Below, in pieces: positions 35,176 through 43,802 of a DNA stretch of 64,000 nucleotides (its first letter is position 1; the number at the start of each line of letters is the position of its first letter). A program made the position numbers and the translations under genes. A model generated the notes under the pieces. It did not search any database, was not told the origin of the DNA, and worked only from the letters and a program-made list of their open reading frames with translations. Origin of the DNA: Pedobacter sp. WC2423 (GTDB taxonomy: Bacteria; Bacteroidota; Bacteroidia; Sphingobacteriales; Sphingobacteriaceae); assembly GCF_040822065.1 (NCBI RefSeq), contig NZ_CP162005.1, positions 2,852,001 to 2,916,000 of the forward strand. Direction: 5' to 3'.

Positions 35176-35943
35176 ATGAAAAGTGCCATCAAAAATTTCT
35201 TCCTGCTGGGTTTTACCCTATTGTCATCTGTAACCTTTGCACAAAACAAAATGCAAAGCCTGAATGAATTAATTAACCAGACAGATCCAGCCTGGCCATT
35301 GGTTCAGAAGTGGGTTGACTCTGCAAAAAACAAAGTTCAGGTACTTGAATTTGATTCGGCTGAAGCTAAAAATGTATTGTTCAATACCCAGGTTTCTACT
35401 TATTCCACTTTAGGTGCGGTAATTTACAATAGCGGTGGTATTATGGTAGATGATGGCTGGTTAAGGATTCTGGGTTCGGGAAGTAAAAAATTAAACCGTT
35501 CTGTTTCAGAGTGGAACAAAGGAAAAACACTTCAGGAATATGGTGATAAGCCAGCTTATCTTTTAGTAGCTGATGATGCAGCCGGTGGCTTTTTTGCTAT
35601 AAACTATGGTGCATTTGGAGACGACTTAAAGAACGTTTATTACCTGGCTCCCAATAGTTTAAAATGGGAACCTCTTGGTCTTGGTTACAGTGAATTTATT
35701 CGTTTCTGTTTTGACAGCGACCTTTCTGCATTTTATAAAGGTTTAAGATGGTCAACATGGAATCAATTTATTGCAAATCTGGATGGAAGTAAATCTTACA
35801 GTTTCCGCCCCTATTTATGGTCAGAAGAAGGTACAGATATAGAAAAATGTAAACGAAAGTTAGTCTCAACCGAAGAACTTTTTAAGTTTAACCTGGAGAA
35901 ACAAAAGGAACTGAGTGCTAAAACCACTACAGAACCACAATAA
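35176..35943 (+). CDS. DUF2625 family protein, exported
   Basis: 255 residues. MKSAIKNFFLLGFTLLSSVT, then FAQN gives a signal peptide. The body matches DUF2625: MQSLNELINQTDPAWPLVQK, STYSTLGAVIYNSGGIMVDD, GWLRILGSGS, GGFFAINYGAFGDDLKNVYY and WEPLGLGYSEFIRF. The family has no assigned function; cytosolic members are known, so the signal peptide is a local feature. Monocistronic. Confidence 0.83.
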   Translation: MKSAIKNFFLLGFTLLSSVTFAQNKMQSLNELINQTDPAWPLVQKWVDSAKNKVQVLEFDSAEAKNVLFNTQVSTYSTLGAVIYNSGGIMVDDGWLRILGSGSKKLNRSVSEWNKGKTLQEYGDKPAYLLVADDAAGGFFAINYGAFGDDLKNVYYLAPNSLKWEPLGLGYSEFIRFCFDSDLSAFYKGLRWSTWNQFIANLDGSKSYSFRPYLWSEEGTDIEKCKRKLVSTEELFKFNLEKQKELSAKTTTEPQ

Positions 35944-36045
35944 CTCCATGGTGAAGTCATGACATTTCAACTCAGTGCTCCTTAAATTATAACTAGATTA
36001 ACCTTATTAATTTGCATCAATAAGGCTTTCTGCCAACAAATCTGA

Positions 36046-36648
36046 CTACGGCGCTTTTTCAATATGATATTCTCCTTCATTTAAAAATGCTTCCTCCTCC
36101 TCCAGGATCAGCGGATCATAATTTTCAAAGTCAGCAGATATCTCTGCTTTAGAGAATAGCATATCAATATCTTTTGGCCCGCCAACTTTAGGGTCGAGGT
36201 TATTCAGCTGCAAATGCTTTTTACTGAAAGCTTCCAGGATAATAATCCCTCCTGGTTTGAGGTAGCCAGCTAATTTTTTATGAAGTAAGGATTTTTTGCC
36301 GGCTGCAAAATGTGCATAGATAAGCCCAATCACATCAAATGATTCTTTTTCAAATTCCATTTGTTCCAGATCACCAACAATATATTCCATGGTGACCTGA
36401 TGCGCTTTAGCAAGTTGTAATGCCTTTGATTTCCCTGCTGTACTCAGATCCAGTGAAGTAACTTTCCACCCAAGCTGCGCAGCAAATACTCCGTTGCGCC
36501 CTTCCCCATCGGCAGGCATTAATATAGATCCGGGTTCAAATTTGCAAAGCCATTCCTTAAAAAACAGGTTAGGCCCTTTCCCGTAAGCATAATGTGCTTC
36601 CTGATAGCGGTTATTCCATTTATTTTCTTCATCTGCAGACTGATTCAT
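36046..36648 (-). CDS. SAM-dependent class I methyltransferase
   Basis: 200 residues from ATG 36648 (MNQSADEENKWNNRYQEAHY); an upstream ATG at 36678 is also in frame. The SAM site is degenerate but readable: GSILMPADGEGRNGVFAAQL replaces the usual E/DxGxGxG, followed by VTSLDLSTAGKSKALQLAK and VGDLEQMEFEKESFDVIGLI. PGGIIILEAFSK is motif III-like. It resembles TehB/Methyltransf_25 proteins that act on small molecules or thiols. Substrate unknown. Confidence 0.82.
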   Translation of the reverse strand: MNQSADEENKWNNRYQEAHYAYGKGPNLFFKEWLCKFEPGSILMPADGEGRNGVFAAQLGWKVTSLDLSTAGKSKALQLAKAHQVTMEYIVGDLEQMEFEKESFDVIGLIYAHFAAGKKSLLHKKLAGYLKPGGIIILEAFSKKHLQLNNLDPKVGGPKDIDMLFSKAEISADFENYDPLILEEEEAFLNEGEYHIEKAP

Positions 36649-36693
36649 ATACATTGGTTTAAAATTTCCCGGAAACAATTCCTTTTCCTGCTA

Positions 36694-36701
36694 CAAAAGT
36701 A
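36694..36701 (-). promoter_or_regulatory. -7 box of the methyltransferase gene
   Basis: Read leftward TACTTTTG matches TAnnTTTG, with the chosen ATG 46 bp downstream. Confidence 0.35.
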
Positions 36702-36750
36702 CGATCACGGGTTACATGCATAGCAGGACAAAAAATTAGTTTTACAGGAT

Positions 36751-37608
36751 TTATTTTAAGTTCTGTCTGAATTGTTCAGGTGAATACCCTGTATGTTTTT
36801 TAAAGAACCTGATAAAGTAGGAAACATCTTCATACCCTAAATGAGAGGCTATTTGATTGATTTGATTTGCTGTTGCCAAAAGATTTCTTTTAGCTTCCAG
36901 GATCATATATCCGTTAATGAGCTCCGAACAGGTTTTGCCCAGCATTGACCTGGCTATTGAATTCAGCTGATACATAGAAAGGTTTAGCATAGCAGCGTAT
37001 TCAGCTACCTGCTTATGTTCAAAAGCATGCTTTTCTAATAGTGCTGAGAACTTCTCCATTATTTCCTGCGAATAAAGGCTGGAATAAGTAGAAATGCCGG
37101 TGGTTTGCTGCCTGACAAGCTCAATTAAGAAAATGTCCAGGTTTGCTTTAATAACTTCCTGATACTGCTGTTCTTTATAGGTATATTCCTGAAAGATATC
37201 ATTTAGTATGGCCTGTAGCTTTTGAAATTTATCAGGATTAAACTGATAATAATTGAAACTGCCTGCTTTGCTTAATAGCTGACCTGATACTTTTTCATGT
37301 AGAGCATAGAATTCATTCCCAAATTGTATCAGATACCCTTTACTTTCTGCTTTTAACATGATTTGGTGTACCTGTCCCGGACGCATGAAGAAAACTGAAT
37401 GATCACCAACAGTATAAGCTGTGAAATCAATTTCATGATGACCGGTAGCATTTTTTAAAATGAGAACATAAAAGAAGTCATGCCTGTGAAGTTCCTGGAG
37501 CATATCCTTTCCAGCAAGGATGTCACTGATATCCCGGATACTAAAGTTCCCGGAGAAATCCGGTTCTTTCCTTGTTTCATTGATATACCTGATCGGTATA
37601 ATTTCCAT
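36751..37608 (-). CDS. AraC family transcriptional regulator
   Basis: 285 residues. The N-terminal half is a cupin-like sensor (LHRHDFFYVLILKNATGHHE, HSVFFMRPGQVHQIML). The C-terminal about 100 residues carry the two AraC HTH units: VAEYAAMLNLSMYQLNSIAR and INQIASHLGYEDVSYFIRFF, KKHTGYSPEQFR. Target unknown; the nearest leftward gene is the methyltransferase. Confidence 0.87.
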   Translation of the reverse strand: MEIIPIRYINETRKEPDFSGNFSIRDISDILAGKDMLQELHRHDFFYVLILKNATGHHEIDFTAYTVGDHSVFFMRPGQVHQIMLKAESKGYLIQFGNEFYALHEKVSGQLLSKAGSFNYYQFNPDKFQKLQAILNDIFQEYTYKEQQYQEVIKANLDIFLIELVRQQTTGISTYSSLYSQEIMEKFSALLEKHAFEHKQVAEYAAMLNLSMYQLNSIARSMLGKTCSELINGYMILEAKRNLLATANQINQIASHLGYEDVSYFIRFFKKHTGYSPEQFRQNLK

Positions 37609-37629
37609 TTCAATTCATTGACATCAGGT

Positions 37630-37637
37630 CAAATGTA
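37630..37637 (-). promoter_or_regulatory. -7 box of the AraC regulator gene
   Basis: Read leftward TACATTTG, 22 bp before the ATG at 37608. A TTG lies 16 bp upstream of it (37656-37654), slightly short of the usual spacing. Confidence 0.45.
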
Positions 37638-37814
37638 GTTACATTTTGTAAAACAATGCAGTTGCTGTTTCACAGCAGACCTGATTGAAACTATACATCT
37701 TAACAGTTTGAACTAAAAAAAATTGCCCTTTCAATATACTACCTGATATGTTATACAATCTAATTATTCTTATGTTTTTGGACAAGCAAGGTATAGAGCT
37801 GATCAAAAAATATA

Positions 37815-38504
37815 TCATAAGCCTGAATTAATGATTTTTAAATTCTTCCAATCTCCGCCAGAGCCATTTCCCACCCAATAACCAATCATTTTTCCGTGGG
37901 TGTGAGTCAATGATTTTACTTTCAGAACTGGCTGTTTAACCCTATTTGCATAAACGCATATCAGCTCCCCGGATACGGTTATTTTCACATGAAACCATTG
38001 ATTTGGATCAGGTGCAGGTGAAATGGGTTGTTCATATTTATTTGGAAATTCAGCCCGGAGTTTTGGCCAGTCATATCCTGGATTAGCAATATATTGTACG
38101 GCGTGAGACTTTCTGTCCGGATCACTCGCACGGAAATTAAAAGGTCTGAAATAAATGGACTCATAAGTACTGTCATTCAATCCATGAAAAGCAATACCGA
38201 CAAAACTACCTTGAATTTTATCTTTTCCTTTCACATCAAATTCAATTGTCCCTTCAATAAATTCCTTATGGTTTATCCAGGCAATACCAGCGCCTTCAGC
38301 TTCATTGAGGTGTATGGTTCCAGATTTCTTATCCAGACTGATCATCCGGTTAACTACCTTAAATTTCTCCTTTAAGTGCTGTGCCCGGGTAATTTCGCTG
38401 CTTCCAATAATACAGCTCATGATTAACAATGCAACAGCAAGTTTGAATACTCCATTTTTTGAGGGATGAATAAGCCTTAAAAGGCTGGTTACTATTTTTG
38501 TCAT
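37815..38504 (-). CDS. Secreted concanavalin-like (DUF1080-type) protein
   Basis: 229 residues. Residues about 1-41 contain a hydrophobic export signal (VFKLAVALLIMSCIIGSSE). The mature part is a beta-sandwich: GIAWINHKEFIEGTIEFDVK, GSFVGIAFHGLNDSTYES, IYFRPFNFRASDPDRKSHAV and WFHVKITVSGELICVYANR. This pattern occurs in DUF1080 (3-keto-disaccharide hydrolase) and LamG-like carbohydrate binders. It is divergent from a membrane-anchored HTH protein whose own C-terminus is also concanavalin-like. A sugar-binding or glycosidic role is likely; the exact activity is not. Confidence 0.7.
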   Translation of the reverse strand: MTKIVTSLLRLIHPSKNGVFKLAVALLIMSCIIGSSEITRAQHLKEKFKVVNRMISLDKKSGTIHLNEAEGAGIAWINHKEFIEGTIEFDVKGKDKIQGSFVGIAFHGLNDSTYESIYFRPFNFRASDPDRKSHAVQYIANPGYDWPKLRAEFPNKYEQPISPAPDPNQWFHVKITVSGELICVYANRVKQPVLKVKSLTHTHGKMIGYWVGNGSGGDWKNLKIINSGL

Positions 38505-38626
38505 AAATTGTTATACTTTTAAATAAATAAGTCCGGCAAATGTGAGTAATAACTACGGTAAGGACTATTCAATGCTGCGCCAAATTCGTGCAAACGTATG
38601 CAAGTCTATAATTGATTGAGATTACA

Positions 38627-39904
38627 ATGAATAATAACCCGGAAATAGTACATATCAAAAAATGTTTAGCATGCATAGAAAACAAATTAAACCGGGGTGC
38701 AAGCAGTGAATGGACAAGCTATGATTTTGAAAAGCTGAGTGATGATATCCAGAGCGTCACTGGTGTAATATTAAGCGTCACTACCTTAAAACGATTGTGG
38801 GGAAGGCTGAAATATGGCAGCACTCCTACCACTACCACATTAAATACATTAGCCAGATTTGCGGGATATAGTGACTGGCGGGAGTTTAAACACGAGATGC
38901 CTTTGGACCATCTGCCAATACCTGCCGCAGAGAACTTACCCTTAACAGTGATAAAGAAAGCAGGTGGAAAATGGCAATATTGGTTCTTTGGTTTTTCTAT
39001 ATTGCTGATTACGAGCTATGCAATGTTTTTTTTATCTACTAAAACTAAAGCCTCTGCTGAGCATTCATTCTATAAATTCAGTAGTAACAAAATAAAAACA
39101 ACAGGCGTACCAAATTCGGTTATTTTTAATTACGATGCTGTAGCTGCTGGTACAGACACGGTATTTATCACCCAATCCTGGGATATAACCCGCAAAATAG
39201 CCGTTCCGGCACAGCAGCACACTTATTCTGCGATCTACTATAATCCTGGTTATTACCGGGCCAAGCTAATTGTTGGTCAGCAAATAGTTAAAGAACATGA
39301 TTTGATGATTTCATCTGATGGCTGGCTGGCCATGGTCCATAAAGATGGAACCGTTCCACTATATTTTAAAAAAAATGAAGTACTGAAAAACAATAAAATA
39401 GAGGTCAATGAAGCGCTGCTGTCAAAATATAACCTGCCATTACAACCCTCATTGCCAGCATTGCGCTTTTATAATGTAAAAGATATAGGAGATATCAAGA
39501 ATGATAATTTTATTTTGGAGACTACACTCAAAAGTGATTTTCACCAGGGCAATGCAGCTTGCCAGCGCGTTGAAGTGCTGATTCTTTGCAAGGATGAAAC
39601 GATTATTATTCCACTGTGTTCTAAAGGATGTGTAGGTGATCTTTCTTTATATGTGGCCGGTACTACTGTAGAAAGCAAAAATGCAGATCTTTCAAAGTTT
39701 GGTTGCAACCTGGATCAATGGGTCAGATTGCGGGTGGAAAGTAAAAACAGGCATATGCGTTTTTTTATCAATGGTGAAGAGGCCTATTCACTTCATTTTT
39801 CCAGTAAGCCTGCGGTTATAGTTGGCTTGCAATATCGCTTCAATGGCACCGGAGCCGTTAAAGATACCAGGTTTATCAAGGATGAACGCATCATTAATTT
39901 TTAA
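38627..39904 (+). CDS. Membrane-anchored HTH-like protein with periplasmic concanavalin-like domain
   Basis: 425 residues from ATG 38627. The cytosolic N-terminus (about 1-100) looks DNA binding: FEKLSDDIQSVTGVILSVTT, LKRLWGRLKYGSTPTTTTLN, LARFAGYSDWREFKHE. One membrane span follows at about 114-133 (WFFGFSILLITSYAMFFLS). About 290 periplasmic residues end in a beta-sandwich (VRLRVESKNRHMRFFINGEE). This is a recurring but uncharacterised layout in Bacteroidota. It could sense an external ligand and regulate genes directly across the membrane (inference). Divergent from the secreted concanavalin-like gene 122 bp away. Confidence 0.7.
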   Translation: MNNNPEIVHIKKCLACIENKLNRGASSEWTSYDFEKLSDDIQSVTGVILSVTTLKRLWGRLKYGSTPTTTTLNTLARFAGYSDWREFKHEMPLDHLPIPAAENLPLTVIKKAGGKWQYWFFGFSILLITSYAMFFLSTKTKASAEHSFYKFSSNKIKTTGVPNSVIFNYDAVAAGTDTVFITQSWDITRKIAVPAQQHTYSAIYYNPGYYRAKLIVGQQIVKEHDLMISSDGWLAMVHKDGTVPLYFKKNEVLKNNKIEVNEALLSKYNLPLQPSLPALRFYNVKDIGDIKNDNFILETTLKSDFHQGNAACQRVEVLILCKDETIIIPLCSKGCVGDLSLYVAGTTVESKNADLSKFGCNLDQWVRLRVESKNRHMRFFINGEEAYSLHFSSKPAVIVGLQYRFNGTGAVKDTRFIKDERIINF

Positions 39905-40078
39905 ACACAGGCTTATAAAACTGCAAAATCGCAAGGCAGTCATTTATTGACAGAGCAGCAGATTGACAACTCCCCGACAAATAGCTATGGCCCGAACTCT
40001 CCAACAATTGAAGTTTGGACTTTTCAACAAAGCATGATGGCAAATTAACATTCATCTTTGTATCCTCATTTCATTCAT

Positions 40079-41116
40079 ATGCTTAAGGAAAATAATCAAA
40101 CATTAGTTTTAGTAACAGGTGGTACTGGATTTGTCGGCATTCATGCGATCCATCAGCTGCTGCAAAAAGGTTACCAGGTAAAAACTACATTGCGTTCTTT
40201 AAAACGAAAAACAGAGATAATAGCCATGCTGAAAACAGCTGGAATTATTCAATTTGATAAGCTTAAATTTATAGAAGCGGATTTAACCAGTGATACAAAT
40301 TGGGAAGAGGCCGTAAAAGACTGTGATTATGTTTTACACATTGCATCACCCATTAATTTAAAGGTCCCTAAAGACGAAAATGAAATGATAAAACCTGCGG
40401 TAGACGGAACACTTCGTGTATTGAAAGCAGCCAGGGATGCAGGTGTAAAACGTGTAGTCATGACTTCCAATTTCGGAGCAGTAGGCTACAGTCACAAAGA
40501 CAAAACAGCTTTGATTACAGAAGAAAGCTGGACAAATCCGAATGAAAAAGGGTTATCGGCTTACAACAAATCCAAAGTTTTAGCTGAACGTGCAGCCTGG
40601 GATTTCATAAAAACAGCGGGTGGTGATTTAGAGCTTTCTGTAATCAATCCAATGGGGATTTTCGGCCCTTCATTCAATGCTGATTTGTCAAGTGGATTTG
40701 AATTAGTAAAAAACATACTGGACGGTTCTATGAAAGCCATACCTAATTTGGTTTTGGGTATCGTGGATGTTCGTGATGTTGCAGACTTACATATTCTTGC
40801 AATGACTAATCCGGCTGCTCATGGAGAACGCTTTATTGCATTAGCAGGCGGGACTATGTCTCTGCCACAAATAGCCTTATTTTTAAAGCATACGCTACCG
40901 GAAGCAGCAAAAAATGCATCAACAAAAACTTTACCCGACTGGCTTGTCCGTCTGGCTGCATTATTCAGTCCGAAGGCCAAAGCAATTGCACCAATGCTGG
41001 GCATCAACCGAAATGCAAGCAACGAAAAAGCAAGGAACATTTTAGGCTGGCAGCCACGATCTAATGAAGAAGCAATACTGGCTACAGCAGAAAGTCTAAT
41101 AAAATATAACCTATGA
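40079..41116 (+). CDS. Extended SDR / NAD-dependent epimerase-dehydratase (dihydroflavonol reductase-like)
   Basis: 345 residues from ATG 40079. Rossmann motif VLVTGGTGFVGIHAIHQLL, catalytic AYNKSKVLAERAAW (YxxxK), and NPMGIFGPSF with VDVRDVADLHILAM, as in dihydroflavonol 4-reductase-like aldehyde reductases. It probably reduces a carbonyl with NADPH. CATCTTTG at 40053-40060 is one base off a -7 box. Its stop overlaps the next start by 4 bp, so the two are co-translated. Confidence 0.86.
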   Translation: MLKENNQTLVLVTGGTGFVGIHAIHQLLQKGYQVKTTLRSLKRKTEIIAMLKTAGIIQFDKLKFIEADLTSDTNWEEAVKDCDYVLHIASPINLKVPKDENEMIKPAVDGTLRVLKAARDAGVKRVVMTSNFGAVGYSHKDKTALITEESWTNPNEKGLSAYNKSKVLAERAAWDFIKTAGGDLELSVINPMGIFGPSFNADLSSGFELVKNILDGSMKAIPNLVLGIVDVRDVADLHILAMTNPAAHGERFIALAGGTMSLPQIALFLKHTLPEAAKNASTKTLPDWLVRLAALFSPKAKAIAPMLGINRNASNEKARNILGWQPRSNEEAILATAESLIKYNL

Positions 41117-41760
41117 AAATAATACTAACAGGGGCAACAGGAATGGCGGGTCAGGGTGTTCTATTAGAATGCCTGCAAAATAATGCAATTACAGCAATAT
41201 TGATGGTCAATAGAAAACATCTGGACATTATACATCCTAAATTAAAGGAGTTACTGGTTCCTGACTTTCTAAAAATAGCAGATTATAGTGATGCGTTAAA
41301 GAGTTATGATGCTTGCTTTTTCTGTGCCGGTATTAGTTCTGTAGGTATGAATGAAGAAAAGTACACTGTCATTACTTACGATACCACACTGCAATTTGCG
41401 AAAACACTGGTTGCAATTAATCCAGCTATGGTTTTCAATTACATTACAGGTGCAAGTACCGATAGCACAGAGAAAAGCAAAATGATGTGGGCCAGGGTTA
41501 AAGGTAAAACTGAAAATGAACTGATGAAATTGCCATTTAAAGGACAATATAATTTTCGTCCGGGAGGCATGTCTCCTGTAAAAGGACAGAAAAATGCTAA
41601 AATGCGCTATGTAATTATTGTAAATATCATCCGTGTTTTTTCACCTAAAAGCATAATCAGTTTGAATGAACTGGGCCAGGCCATGATTCATGCAGTACGC
41701 AATGGTTACCCCAAACAGGTTCTGGAAATCAGTGATATTAAAAAACTGGCTAAAGAATAG
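41113..41760 (+). CDS. NAD(P)-binding (atypical SDR) protein
   Basis: 215 residues. MKIILTGATGMAGQGVLLEC is the dinucleotide motif; there is no clear YxxxK, as in the NmrA/HSCARG-like and oxidoreductase HTATIP2-like atypical SDRs. ACFFCAGISSVGMNEEKYT and YNFRPGGMSPVKGQKN are the best family marks. Its role may be a redox sensor or a reductase partner of the upstream gene (4-bp overlap). Confidence 0.8.
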   Translation: MKIILTGATGMAGQGVLLECLQNNAITAILMVNRKHLDIIHPKLKELLVPDFLKIADYSDALKSYDACFFCAGISSVGMNEEKYTVITYDTTLQFAKTLVAINPAMVFNYITGASTDSTEKSKMMWARVKGKTENELMKLPFKGQYNFRPGGMSPVKGQKNAKMRYVIIVNIIRVFSPKSIISLNELGQAMIHAVRNGYPKQVLEISDIKKLAKE

Positions 41761-41850
41761 CGGAATGAATAACAGGATAGGAAATTTGTGTACTGAATGT
41801 TCATACACAGGTATTTAAAAAGTGGCAAAAACCTGTAAATTAGCATTAAT

Positions 41851-42633
41851 ATGAAGATCACTGGCATAACGTCCTGTTACCTCGGCCCGCAGATTTCACC
41901 GGAGCAATTTGTACCGGAGCACATTTTTATTTTTATAATTAAAGGTAAAATGAATGGCTATGATGGTACAAAACACAAAAAAATAGAGCCTGGGGAATGT
42001 TGTATCGTGCGTAAAAACAGATTGGCAAGATACAATAAGCAAAAAGACCAGAATGAATTTGAAAAAATAGTGATTGTACTGGATCAGGAATTTCTGAAAA
42101 AGTATCAAAAGAAATATGGTGTTTCAGCAGCAGGATATTTTGTCTCTGATGTTTTTATTCTACTGGACAGTAAGCCGGCTATTACAGATTTCATACTTAA
42201 ACAACTGCCTGCCTACCAAATTCAGGAATCAATGCCAGAATGTACTGACCATATCAGAGAAAACTTCGTTCAGCTCCTGTTAGCTATACAACCAGAGCTG
42301 GTCAACTTATTCTTTGACTTTGGAAAGCCTGGCAGAATCGATCTGGAAGCCTATATGCAGCAACATTATAAGTTTAATGTGAGCCTGGAACGATTAGCTT
42401 ACCTTACAGGAAGAAGCCTGTCTGCATTTAAAAGAGATTTTAAAGATATCTTCAAGCAAACTCCTAATCGCTGGCTTGTACAAAGACGATTGCAAGAAGC
42501 GCATTTTCTTATTGAAAAGGAGAAAAAAGCATCCAATGAAATTTATCTTGATCTGGGATTTGAGGATCTGTCGCATTTTTCTTTTGCATTTAAAAAGCAT
42601 TTCGGTTATACGGCAACAACGCTCGGGCAATAA
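41851..42633 (+). CDS. AraC family transcriptional regulator
   Basis: 260 residues. The N-terminus is a small beta-rich sensor (FIFIIKGKMNGYDGTKHK, PGECCIVRKNRLARYNKQ). C-terminal HTH pair: LERLAYLTGRSLSAFKRDFK and SNEIYLDLGFEDLSHFSFAF, KKHFGYTATTL. It lies 90 bp after the reductase pair on the same strand and probably regulates it. Confidence 0.86.
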   Translation: MKITGITSCYLGPQISPEQFVPEHIFIFIIKGKMNGYDGTKHKKIEPGECCIVRKNRLARYNKQKDQNEFEKIVIVLDQEFLKKYQKKYGVSAAGYFVSDVFILLDSKPAITDFILKQLPAYQIQESMPECTDHIRENFVQLLLAIQPELVNLFFDFGKPGRIDLEAYMQQHYKFNVSLERLAYLTGRSLSAFKRDFKDIFKQTPNRWLVQRRLQEAHFLIEKEKKASNEIYLDLGFEDLSHFSFAFKKHFGYTATTLGQ

Positions 42634-42791
42634 GCATCAAGGGCTTGCGTAAGGGGTAACACTGAAGTAAAGAAATCAGATCAGTTCTCACCGCAATAAA
42701 TCTTAAATTGGATATATTTAAAACTTGATTCATTAATAATTCCATATTGAAAATTTATAAAGTCAAAACTCACCAGAAACTTGAAACGAAT

Positions 42792-43694
42792 ATGAAGACT
42801 TTTAAAATATATCAAATAGATGTTTTTACCAAAGATAGATTTAGTGGAAATCCGGCAGGAGTAGTTGTAAATGCCGACGGATTGAATGAGACTCAAATGC
42901 AACAGATTGCAAGAGAATTAAACAATTCTGAGACGGCTTTTCTTTTCTCTGCTGATGACAGTGATTCTGATGGCTTAATCAGATATTTTACGCCAACAGC
43001 AGAAGTTCCGATTTGTGGACATGCTACAATTGCCGCGATGTATGCAAAGGCTATTGAACACCAATTGAATTCTTGTATTTTAAGATTTAAAACCAAGGTT
43101 GGTATACTTCCTTTCGAGATTATTAAAGAAAATGAAGATTACCAGGTGATCATGACCCAGGGTAAATTTGAGCTTAGTCCTGCATTTGATGCCCTAACGA
43201 CTCAACAAATATTGGCTGCATTAGGACTTGATTTTGCTGATACTGATGAAAGATGCCCGGTTCAGATTGCTTCTACAGGGCATTCAAAAGTTATGATCGG
43301 GATAAAAAGCAGGGAAAAGCTCAACGATTTGAATCCAAATTACAGCAGTTTGATTGCACTGAGTAAACAGATCAATTGCAATGGATATTTTGTATTCACC
43401 TTTGACTCGGATGAAGATGACGTATTAACCCATGGAAGAATGTTTGCCCCTGCAATCGGAATAAATGAAGATCCGGTTACAGGTAATGCGAACGGGCCAT
43501 TAGGTGGATACCTGATACAGCATAAAATTGTGGATTTTAAGGATAACCTATTCGAATTCAACGGTAAACAGGGAGAGAAAATAAACAGGCCCGGGTTGAT
43601 CAATGTCAGTGTCAAAATCGAGCACGATTTACCTGTACTGATTAAGATAAAAGGTAACGCTACAGTGGTCTTTAAAACTGAGATTGAAATCTGA
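42792..43694 (+). CDS. PhzF family isomerase/epimerase
   Basis: 300 residues from ATG 42792 (MKTFKIYQIDVFTKDRFSGN). Hallmarks: GNPAGVVV, ELNNSETAFLF (catalytic Glu in SETAF), FTPTAEVPICGHATIAAM and GINEDPVTGNANGPLGGYL. The fold is the diaminopimelate-epimerase type; PhzF isomerises a dihydro-hydroxyanthranilate in phenazine synthesis. No other phenazine genes are here, so it probably acts on another small metabolite. Confidence 0.88.
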   Translation: MKTFKIYQIDVFTKDRFSGNPAGVVVNADGLNETQMQQIARELNNSETAFLFSADDSDSDGLIRYFTPTAEVPICGHATIAAMYAKAIEHQLNSCILRFKTKVGILPFEIIKENEDYQVIMTQGKFELSPAFDALTTQQILAALGLDFADTDERCPVQIASTGHSKVMIGIKSREKLNDLNPNYSSLIALSKQINCNGYFVFTFDSDEDDVLTHGRMFAPAIGINEDPVTGNANGPLGGYLIQHKIVDFKDNLFEFNGKQGEKINRPGLINVSVKIEHDLPVLIKIKGNATVVFKTEIEI

Positions 43695-43721
43695 TCATAC
43701 TGCATGAGTTACACTAACATT

Positions 43722-43780
43722 AACTAAAATACCTGAAAAGCCTTTCAGTAATACTGAGAGGCTTTTCAGGTATTTTAGTT
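43722..43780. terminator. Long bidirectional terminator between phzF-like and ABC-F genes
   Basis: A stem of about 28 bp begins AACTAAAATACCTGAAAAGC at 43722 and closes at 43780, with a 3-nt loop at 43750-43752 and one G-T pair. A/T-rich bases flank it on both strands between convergent genes. Confidence 0.85.
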
Positions 43781-43802
43781 ATCAGGGGTTAAATTGAAAG
43801 GT

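Noticed and set aside
42792..43694. A phenazine biosynthesis locus
   Set aside because: Only the PhzF-type protein is present. This family is common outside phenazine clusters and none of the other phz genes is nearby.
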